A stretch of DNA of 6,556 bases from an uncultured Chloroflexota bacterium. Lineage in GTDB: Bacteria > Chloroflexota > Limnocylindria > Limnocylindrales > Limnocylindraceae. Position numbers and translations under genes: made by a program. The DNA lies in assembly GCA_903847005.1 (NCBI GenBank), contig CAINCM010000065.1:1-6556 (forward strand), read 5' to 3'. Positions 1 to 4,760 of the stretch are shown here, piece after piece (positions within the stretch are counted from its first letter, which is position 1; the number at the start of each line of letters is the position of its first letter). Under the pieces are notes generated by a model that did no database searches, was not told the origin of the DNA, and saw only the letters and a program-made list of their open reading frames with translations.

Positions 1-581
1 ACGCCGTAGAGATCGCCCGCAAGCGATCCGACGTCGTTGAGATTTGCAAGGTTGTTCTTGAGAAATGCCGCGACCGGGTTCCCTTCAGCGAGCCCAGACA
101 AGTCTGCAGCGCTTCCAACGACGAGCGAGCCCAGATATGTCAGCACGCCGAAGATGCCTCCGAGCATCCAGGAGCCTCGACGCGTCAGCATCCCGCCCAT
201 GAATGCCACAACAAATGCCGGTGGGAGCAGCACAGTCTGGACTGCCAGCTGCGTGAGATTCGAGTCGATCGTGCCGGGTTGGATGCTGATGGCAACGGTC
301 GCCACCGTCGCAATCAACGGCACGAAGAAGGCGCGCGTGCGCAGGATTGAGGGGAGCGCGCGGAGGTCGTCCCTGAACGGGATGCGTCCAAAGGACCCAC
401 GGAAAGCGGCACGGAAGCCGATACCGGTGTTGCTTCGTGGCTGCGAGGCACTGGTCTGGACCGCCAGATCTGTAGCGGTCTCATCAACCACCGGCTGATC
501 GCCGACGGCCGCACGCTCGCGCGCTGCGATGCGTCCGCGGCGTCGGGCCTCTGCTCGCTCGGTTGCGTGTCGTGAACTCAC
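1..581 (-). CDS. Unrecognised polytopic membrane protein, N-terminal part (C-terminus beyond the window)
   Basis: The reverse strand is open from a GTG at 581-579 to the left edge, giving 193 complete codons. The start is fixed by a strong AAGGAGG Shine-Dalgarno at 592-586; the ATG just upstream (minus strand) meets a stop after five codons. Residues 1-80 are hydrophilic, rich in Arg, Ala and Glu and probably disordered and cytoplasmic (begins MSSRHATERAEARRRGR). Three hydrophobic segments follow: about 84-100 (FFVPLIATVATVAISI), 113-132 (VLLPPAFVVAFMGGML) and 137-157 (WMLGGIFGVLTYLGSLVVG). Arg133-134 lies between the second and third segments, which makes that loop likely cytoplasmic. I do not recognise the family and see no catalytic motif. 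It is transcribed divergently from the lamin-tail gene. The plus-strand open frame across this region is Ser/Arg/Pro-rich with no domain pattern and looks like a shadow. Confidence 0.75.
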   Translation of the reverse strand, partial: MSSRHATERAEARRRGRIAARERAAVGDQPVVDETATDLAVQTSASQPRSNTGIGFRAAFRGSFGRIPFRDDLRALPSILRTRAFFVPLIATVATVAISIQPGTIDSNLTQLAVQTVLLPPAFVVAFMGGMLTRRGSWMLGGIFGVLTYLGSLVVGSAADLSGLAEGNPVAAFLKNNLANLNDVGSLAGDLYG

Positions 582-585
582 CGCC

Positions 586-592
586 CCTCCTT
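586..592 (-). promoter_or_regulatory. Ribosome binding site of the minus-strand membrane protein
   Basis: The reverse strand reads AAGGAGG here, a near-perfect complement to the 3' end of 16S rRNA, 4 bases before the GTG start at 581. It decides the start codon and supports the minus-strand reading of this region. A TAGGAT sequence on the minus strand at 612-607 could be a -10 element for this gene, but I see no convincing -35 box. Confidence 0.7.
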
Positions 593-698
593 CATGTTGC
601 CCCTCAATCCTAGACGCTCTCACTTGCATCAGTACGACGGCGCTAAGCGTCCACCCCGATACTTCGCACGTCGATCCGCCCAGCACGAAGGGGGCGCG

Positions 699-2243
699 AT
701 GCAGAGGCCCACACTGTTCTCCATCTTGGTCGTCACGCTGTTGACGAGCCAACTTCTGTCTCCGAACGCAGTGCGCGCTCTCGAGCGCGCGCCACTCCTC
801 CTGAGTGAGATCCTCACAGGCGGCACAACTGCCGTCGACGAGTACGTTCGCATAGAAGCGAGCGGCGCCCTGCCGATCGATCTCGATGACATTGAACTGG
901 TGTACGTGAGTGCAAGCGGCCTCACCACCAGGCGCCTGGTGAGCCTCGCCACGGCCGGACGACTGATGCCCGGAGACTCGCTGCTCCTTGCGCACGCACT
1001 CGGTCAGTTCAGCGCGTCAGCGCGGCTCACGTGGAGCGAAGGAATCGCGAGCAGCGGCGGGGTGTTGCAGCTCCGCCGCATCGGGACGCCCCTGGAGGTC
1101 CTCGATGCGGTGGCGTGGGGGAGTGCGGCACTCACCGCCGGTGGCGAAGGGCTCCCTGTTCCCGTATCACCAGCTGGAACTCCCTACACGAGAGCGCGCT
1201 CCGCAACTGGAACGCTCATCGACAGCAACATGAATCGCGACGACTTTGCCGCCGAGGTTGCTCCGACGACCTCGCCAACCGCGTCGCCATCGCCCACGCA
1301 GCCTCCGCTGCCGACCGTGAGTCCAACACCAACCGTGAGTCCGACACCAACACCATCGAGCTCTCCGCCTCCACCGGCGCTTGCGGTCGGTGAGGCGCGC
1401 GCAACACCGATCGGATCGCAGATTCGCGTTCGTGGGGTGATCACCGCGCTTCCGGGTGAGTTAGCGGAGCCGCTACTCGCAGCTATCCACGATCCCTCGG
1501 ACGGGAGCGGGATCTTCGTACTGGTGCCACCGACGGCGAGCGGTCTGATGCGCGGTCAACTGGTGGAGATGAGCGGGCTCCTCACGCTGCGACGTCAAGC
1601 GTTGACGCTGGTCACGACAGCGGCGCCCCTCCTGATCGGCAGCGCCAGTCCCCCGCTCCCATTGGCGGTGAAGCGGCCGGCGGCGGGAGCGTGGGCGTGG
1701 GAGGCGTGGGAGGGGCGACGCATCCGCGTCGACGGGACGCTCGCGGGGAGCCCATCAGCGCTCGCGGATGGGGCGGTCAGCCTCAGGCTCCGGCTCAGTT
1801 CGGGTGAGGAACTGCTCGCCGCAGCGACCAGAAGCGTGCTGCTGACCCTGCCCGCAGCGCTCCAAGAGGCGGGACAGCGCGTACGCCTCGAGGGCTTGAT
1901 CCATCAGCGCGGCTCCGTCAGCGGTGGCGGGTACCGAATCTGGCTCGATCCCTTCGTTGGGCTCACTCCAGCCCCTCAGCCGCCCTCAGGTGGCGAGGGG
2001 ACGGTGGTGGTTGAAGGGGATACGGCACCAATCGTGCCAGACCCACTACCCCTCGGGGCGCCGACGATTGCCGTTCCGGACGAGTCGGAGCCGGGCTGGC
2101 TTCGTGAGATTGTTACATCACTTCGAGTTCATGACGGGCGGCTGGAGCTGTGGCGTGAGGGGGTGGTGAGGCTGGTCGTGCTCCCGTCGTGCGGGGAGCG
2201 TGTTGACCACGAGGGGGCGGCTCCCTATCCTAACCCTCGGTGA
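699..2243 (+). CDS. Secreted lamin-tail domain protein with Thr/Pro linker and OB-like domains
   Basis: The product is 514 residues from the ATG at 699. An upstream in-frame ATG at 594 would add 35 hydrophilic residues ahead of the signal peptide, so 699 is preferred; a GAAGGGG ribosome site lies at 687-693. Residues 1-27 form a Sec-type signal peptide with a hydrophobic core (LFSILVVTLLTSQLL) and an AVRA-like cleavage site. Residues 31-187 resemble a lamin-tail (LTD) fold: LLLSEILTGG, then DEYVRIEASGALPIDLDD, PGDSLLLAH and VLDAVAWG. Residues 189-227 are a Thr/Ser/Pro linker (PTVSPTPT). Residues 228-312 look OB-like (IRVRGVITALPGE, IHDPSDGSGIFVLVP, GQLVEMSGLL), and 335-420 looks like a second, more divergent copy (GRRIRVDGTL, GQRVRLEGLI, YRIWLDPFVG). 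The last 90 residues are unassigned. LTD plus OB modules occur in extracellular nucleases, but I see no nuclease domain here. A cell-surface binding or adhesion role is inference. No C-terminal membrane anchor or sortase signal is visible. Confidence 0.85.
   Translation: MQRPTLFSILVVTLLTSQLLSPNAVRALERAPLLLSEILTGGTTAVDEYVRIEASGALPIDLDDIELVYVSASGLTTRRLVSLATAGRLMPGDSLLLAHALGQFSASARLTWSEGIASSGGVLQLRRIGTPLEVLDAVAWGSAALTAGGEGLPVPVSPAGTPYTRARSATGTLIDSNMNRDDFAAEVAPTTSPTASPSPTQPPLPTVSPTPTVSPTPTPSSSPPPPALAVGEARATPIGSQIRVRGVITALPGELAEPLLAAIHDPSDGSGIFVLVPPTASGLMRGQLVEMSGLLTLRRQALTLVTTAAPLLIGSASPPLPLAVKRPAAGAWAWEAWEGRRIRVDGTLAGSPSALADGAVSLRLRLSSGEELLAAATRSVLLTLPAALQEAGQRVRLEGLIHQRGSVSGGGYRIWLDPFVGLTPAPQPPSGGEGTVVVEGDTAPIVPDPLPLGAPTIAVPDESEPGWLREIVTSLRVHDGRLELWREGVVRLVVLPSCGERVDHEGAAPYPNPR
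1314..1349 (+). repeat. Two 18-base tandem repeats encoding the Thr/Pro linker
   Basis: The unit ACCGTGAGTCCAACACCA at 1314-1331 is followed directly by a copy at 1332-1349 with one mismatch. Each encodes six residues of the T-V-S-P-T-P type in the linker between the lamin-tail and first OB-like domain of the secreted protein. This is a typical low-complexity linker that varies in length by repeat slippage. Confidence 0.6.
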
Positions 2244-2265
2244 TTGCTCGTGGTCCCCCTCGTGG
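2207..2265 (+). repeat. 11-base inverted repeat spanning the stop codon of the lamin-tail gene
   Basis: CCACGAGGGGG at 2207-2217 pairs perfectly with CCCCCTCGTGG at 2255-2265 across a 37-base loop that contains the TGA stop at 2241-2243. A smaller alternative hairpin uses the right arm alone (GG-CCCC at 2252-2258 with GGGGCC at 2264-2269, with a bulged T). No T-run follows, so this may be a weak terminator, an mRNA 3'-end stabiliser, or chance in GC-rich sequence. Confidence 0.4.
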
Positions 2266-2273
2266 GGCCAAGG

Positions 2274-2350
2274 GCGCTCCGCGGTCGGCATGTTGCCGGA
2301 CGCGCTCTATGCCCCGAGTGGGGTTGTAGTGGACCGCGCGGAGGATGCGC
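2274..2350 (+). promoter_or_regulatory. Possible branched RNA structure in the leader of the DUF5679 gene
   Basis: A long imperfect outer stem can form between 2274-2286 and 2332-2350. It has a 6-base core GCGGTC (2281-2286) with GACCGC (2332-2337), then CTCC (2277-2280) with GGAG (2340-2343), then GCG (2274-2276) with CGC (2348-2350), separated by small bulges. Inside it sit two perfect small hairpins: GGCA-TGT-TGCC (2287-2297) and CCCC-GAGT-GGGG (2312-2323). The element ends 5 bases before the ribosome binding site at 2356-2363. It resembles no riboswitch or RNA gene that I recognise. GC-rich sequence folds readily, so function is inference only. Confidence 0.3.
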
Positions 2351-2371
2351 GACCCAAGGGAGGTTCTGAAC

Positions 2372-2512
2372 ATGCCTGAGGTGTATTGCGTTAAGTGCAA
2401 GGCCAAGCGTGAGGCCGTCGACACGAAGAAGGTCACGATGAAGAACGGTAAGCCAGCACTGTCCGGCGTCTGCCAGAAGTGCGGCACCAAGGTCTTCAAG
2501 ATCGGTGGCTGA
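2372..2512 (+). CDS. DUF5679-type zinc-ribbon miniprotein (46 residues)
   Basis: This small gene encodes 46 residues starting MPEVYCVKCKAKREA and ending VCQKCGTKVFKIGG. The ATG at 2372 is preceded by a strong AAGGGAGG ribosome site at 2356-2363. Two Cys-x-x-Cys knuckles (residues 6-9 and 33-36) separated by 23 residues should bind one zinc ion as a ribbon. The pattern YCVKCK, a central Lys-rich strand with MKNGKPA, then C-x-x-C-G-T-K-V-F-K-I-G matches my memory of the DUF5679 family, which I associate mainly with Chloroflexota. The protein is basic and nearly all ribbon, so binding to nucleic acid or protein is plausible, but the family has no established function that I know of. It appears to be its own transcription unit, with a folded leader upstream and a strong hairpin downstream. 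Confidence 0.88.
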   Translation: MPEVYCVKCKAKREAVDTKKVTMKNGKPALSGVCQKCGTKVFKIGG

Positions 2513-2555
2513 TTTTCAGCTCGCGCTCGCGTAACCGCGATCGCATTGCGGCCCA

Positions 2556-2589
2556 ACGGCCCTCGACCGGGAGACCGGGCGAGGGCCGT
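2556..2589 (+). terminator. Strong GC hairpin after the DUF5679 gene, probable terminator
   Basis: ACGGCCCTCG (2556-2565) pairs perfectly with CGAGGGCCGT (2580-2589). After one A-G mismatch, CCGG (2567-2570) pairs with CCGG (2575-2578) and closes a GAGA loop of the stable GNRA type. It lies 44 bases after the DUF5679 stop and before the glycolytic operon, where a terminator is expected. No T-run follows (GTGCCGCTTCC), so it may work poorly as a classical intrinsic terminator or act as an mRNA 3'-end protector. Confidence 0.6.
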
Positions 2590-2608
2590 GCCGCTTCCAA
2601 CGGGCGAC

Positions 2609-2617
2609 TTATCCACA
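2609..2617 (+). promoter_or_regulatory. DnaA box 1 (TTATCCACA)
   Basis: This is a perfect match to the high-affinity DnaA box consensus TTATNCACA. It lies between the DUF5679 terminator and the glucokinase start, about 80 bases upstream of the operon. A second identical box in the same orientation starts 23 bases later. The shared direct repeat is ten bases, TTATCCACAA. Confidence 0.6.
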
Positions 2618-2631
2618 ACACGAGCGAAGGG

Positions 2632-2640
2632 TTATCCACA
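2632..2640 (+). promoter_or_regulatory. DnaA box 2 (TTATCCACA)
   Basis: This second perfect DnaA box starts 23 bases after the first, about two helical turns, so two DnaA molecules could bind the same face of the DNA. It ends 55 bases before the preferred glucokinase start, where it could overlap the promoter and regulate the glk-gap-pgk operon. No AT-rich unwinding element, dnaA, dnaN or rpmH is present in the window, so a replication origin is not supported here. I see no clear -35/-10 pair in this gap. A 5-base inverted repeat (GGTGA 2643-2647 with TCACC 2663-2667) also follows. Confidence 0.6.
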
Positions 2641-2695
2641 AAGGTGACCTGAGCGCTGCGCCTCACCGAGAGGGCAGATGAACGGAGAGAGACCG

Positions 2696-3739
2696 ATGCA
2701 GCCACCCGCTGATGCAACCGTGCTCGCGTTAGACCTCGGAGGGACACAGGTGCGCGCCGCGCTTGTTCGCGCAGACGGCGCGCGCCTCGGACGTGCTGCA
2801 GCACCAACGCCCGTAGCGGAGGGACCGGCGGCCATCGTGGCCGCATGCATCAGCACGCTGCAGCTCGCACGAGAGAGCGCTGAACGTGAAGATGCGGGTG
2901 CCGTGACGCGGCTGGTCGGAGTTGGGATCAGCGCGCCGGGCCCGCTGAATCCGTGGACGGGGATTGCGGTAGAGCCCGCGAACCTGGGCCCACGCTTTCC
3001 GGGTACCGATCTCGCGAGTCCGATCACTGCCGCTCTGGGACTTCCCACCTTCCTCGAGCACGACACGAAGGTTGCGATCCTTGGCGAGTGTGCGTTCGGC
3101 GCAGGCGTAGGGTTCGATGACCTCATGTATCTCACCATCAGCACGGGGATCGGCGCGGCCGCCATCAGCGGGGGGCACCTTCTCACCGGCCCGGATGACA
3201 CCGCGCTCGAGCTCGGTCATGCGCCGATCACACTCGATGGCCCACGCTGCACGTGTGGGGGGATCGGTCACCTTGAGGCGCATGCTGCGGGATGGGCGGT
3301 CGCGGCGGCGGGCGCCGCAGCCGCAGCGAGCGGTGAGAGCCCCTGGCTCGCAGCATGGCAGCGGGCGCATCCCGAGGAAGAGGTGAGCGCGAAGCTCGTG
3401 GCCGAGGCGGCTGCGGCTGGGGACAGAACCGCCGACGCGATCCTGGAGCACGCGATCCTGGCGATCGGACGTGCGGTGGCCGGTTACGTGAACTCCTTCA
3501 ATCCAGCGCGGATCATCATCGGAGGCTCGCTCGCTCAGGCGCACTGGTCCCGACTCTCCGAACGGATCGGCCGCGAGATCCGTGAGAATGCCTTCAGCGT
3601 CCCTGGTCGACGAGTTGGTGTCGTCCCCGCAGCGCTCGGCGGGGATGTGAGCCTCGCTGGATGTCATCCTGTCGTAACTGGGAGGCTCGGCAACGAAGCA
3701 TGGGACCGAGCCGTGCTTGCGAACAGAGCGCAAGGCTAG
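2696..3739 (+). CDS. glk: ROK-family glucokinase (sugar kinase)
   Basis: This 347-residue cytoplasmic kinase probably uses ATP to phosphorylate glucose to glucose-6-phosphate, feeding the glycolytic enzymes encoded next to it. The ROK pattern is clear. The phosphate-binding DLGGT is at residues 13-17, with ISAPGPLNP at 78-86. The catalytic Asp is D123 in [12 protein letters not shown], where the usual N-D is H-D. The [12 protein letters not shown] phosphate loop is at 149-160, the sugar-binding ELGH at 172-175, and [14 protein letters not shown] at 268-281. The zinc motif reads [10 protein letters not shown] (185-194), with His192 in place of the usual third Cys. I prefer the ATG at 2696, which has GGAGAG at 2684-2689. 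An in-frame ATG at 2678 would add six residues but has a poorly spaced ribosome site. The stop is 13 bases before gap, indicating an operon. Other ROK hexokinases (fructose, mannose, N-acetylmannosamine) cannot be excluded. Confidence 0.88.
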   Translation: MQPPADATVLALDLGGTQVRAALVRADGARLGRAAAPTPVAEGPAAIVAACISTLQLARESAEREDAGAVTRLVGVGISAPGPLNPWTGIAVEPANLGPRFPGTDLASPITAALGLPTFLEHDTKVAILGECAFGAGVGFDDLMYLTISTGIGAAAISGGHLLTGPDDTALELGHAPITLDGPRCTCGGIGHLEAHAAGWAVAAAGAAAAASGESPWLAAWQRAHPEEEVSAKLVAEAAAAGDRTADAILEHAILAIGRAVAGYVNSFNPARIIIGGSLAQAHWSRLSERIGREIRENAFSVPGRRVGVVPAALGGDVSLAGCHPVVTGRLGNEAWDRAVLANRAQG

Positions 3740-3752
3740 AAAGGGAGGCGCC

Positions 3753-4760
3753 GTGGCGATTCGAGTGGGGATCAACGGGTTCGGTCGCATCGGGCGTCAG
3801 AGCCTCAAGGCGCTGATCCAGCGCGCACCAGGCGTCGAGGTCGTTGCGATCAATGATCTTGCCGACGCGCAGACGAACGCGCTGCTCTTCAAGCACGACT
3901 CCACGTACGGTGCGTACGCAGGGAGTGTCGCGAGCGACGGCGATGGCCTCGTGATCGATGGCAAGCGAATCAAAGTCCTCTTCGAAAAAGATCCCGCGGC
4001 GCTTCCGTGGGGCGAGCTCGGTGTCGACATTGTCATCGAATCGACGGGAGTGTTCACCGACGCAACCAAGGCTGCCGCCCATCGCACCGCCGGCGCAAAG
4101 AAGGTGGTGATCAGCGCACCGGCAAAGAGTGAGGATGTGACGATCGTCCTCGGTGTCAACGACGAAAAGTATGACCCCGCCAAGCACCACGTCATCTCCA
4201 ATGCAAGCTGCACAACGAACTGCCTCGCCCCTGCGGTCAAAGTGGTGATGGACGCCTTCGGGATTCGACGCGGCCTCATGACAACCATGCACAGCTACAC
4301 CAACGATCAGCGCATTCTTGATGTTGCGCACAAGGACCCTCGACGGGCTCGAGCGGCAGGTCAGAACATGATCCCAACCACTACAGGCGCCGCCACAGCG
4401 CTGTCGCTTGTGATCCCAGAGATGAAAGGGCGCTTCGACGGCTACAGTGTGCGAGTGCCCACGCCGACCGTCAGCTTGATCGACTTCACCGCCGAACTAG
4501 AGCGACCGGCGACGATTGCGCAGATCAACGATGCATTCCGTGCCGCAGAGCGAGGGCCGATGAGCGGGATCCTCGGCGTGTCAGACGAACCACTCGTCTC
4601 TTCCGATTTCCGCGGTGACTCGCGCTCGGCGATCGTCGACGCTCAGAGCACCATGGTGATGGACGGGACCTTTGCAAAGGTGGTCGCCTGGTATGACAAC
4701 GAGTGGGGCTACGCGTGTCGCATTGCCGATCTCGTGCAGATGATGGTCGACCGTGGCTGA
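3753..4760 (+). CDS. gap: Glyceraldehyde-3-phosphate dehydrogenase, type I
   Basis: This 335-residue enzyme oxidises glyceraldehyde-3-phosphate with NAD(P)+ and phosphate to 1,3-bisphosphoglycerate, the substrate of PGK encoded next. It is full length for the family. The Rossmann motif [10 protein letters not shown] spans residues 6-15, with Asp35 in AINDLAD expected to favour NAD. The active site is [12 protein letters not shown] with Cys153 and catalytic His180 in [11 protein letters not shown]. The sugar-phosphate loop (IPTTTGAA) and C-terminal [11 protein letters not shown] (313-323) are canonical. The start is the GTG at 3753, with an AAGGGAGG ribosome site at 3741-3748; the in-frame TTG at 3717 would overlap glk. 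At the position after ILD, where Bacillus-type enzymes have Leu-Pro, this protein has Val191-Ala192, close to the pocket that sets NAD versus NADP preference. With Asp35 kept, NAD preference remains most likely. The stop overlaps the next start by 8 bases. Confidence 0.97.
   Translation: MAIRVGINGFGRIGRQSLKALIQRAPGVEVVAINDLADAQTNALLFKHDSTYGAYAGSVASDGDGLVIDGKRIKVLFEKDPAALPWGELGVDIVIESTGVFTDATKAAAHRTAGAKKVVISAPAKSEDVTIVLGVNDEKYDPAKHHVISNASCTTNCLAPAVKVVMDAFGIRRGLMTTMHSYTNDQRILDVAHKDPRRARAAGQNMIPTTTGAATALSLVIPEMKGRFDGYSVRVPTPTVSLIDFTAELERPATIAQINDAFRAAERGPMSGILGVSDEPLVSSDFRGDSRSAIVDAQSTMVMDGTFAKVVAWYDNEWGYACRIADLVQMMVDRG

Noticed and set aside
37..498. Plus-strand open frame in the first 500 bases
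   Set aside because: It is Ser/Arg/Pro-rich with no domain pattern and no ribosome site, while the minus strand gives three membrane segments and a strong ribosome site.
624..646. Plus-strand promoter TTGCAT with TAAGCG upstream of the lamin-tail gene
   Set aside because: The spacer is only 14 bases and the -10 match is poor.
2244..2371. tRNA or small stable RNA gene in the gap before the DUF5679 gene
   Set aside because: No T-loop GTTCRA-type sequence, acceptor pairing or known SRP/6S signature is present. Only generic GC-rich stems are seen, recorded as a possible leader structure.
2609..2640. Replication origin (oriC)
   Set aside because: There are only two DnaA boxes, with no AT-rich unwinding region and no dnaA, dnaN, rpmH or parAB genes in the window. 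A regulatory or titration role fits better on present evidence.
2729..3790. 353-residue minus-strand frame opposite glucokinase
   Set aside because: It is Arg-rich shadow coding with no recognisable motif. The plus strand carries all the ROK signatures.
3594..4331. 245-residue minus-strand frame opposite the glk-gap junction
   Set aside because: It covers the canonical GAPDH active-site region in antisense and shows no family pattern of its own.
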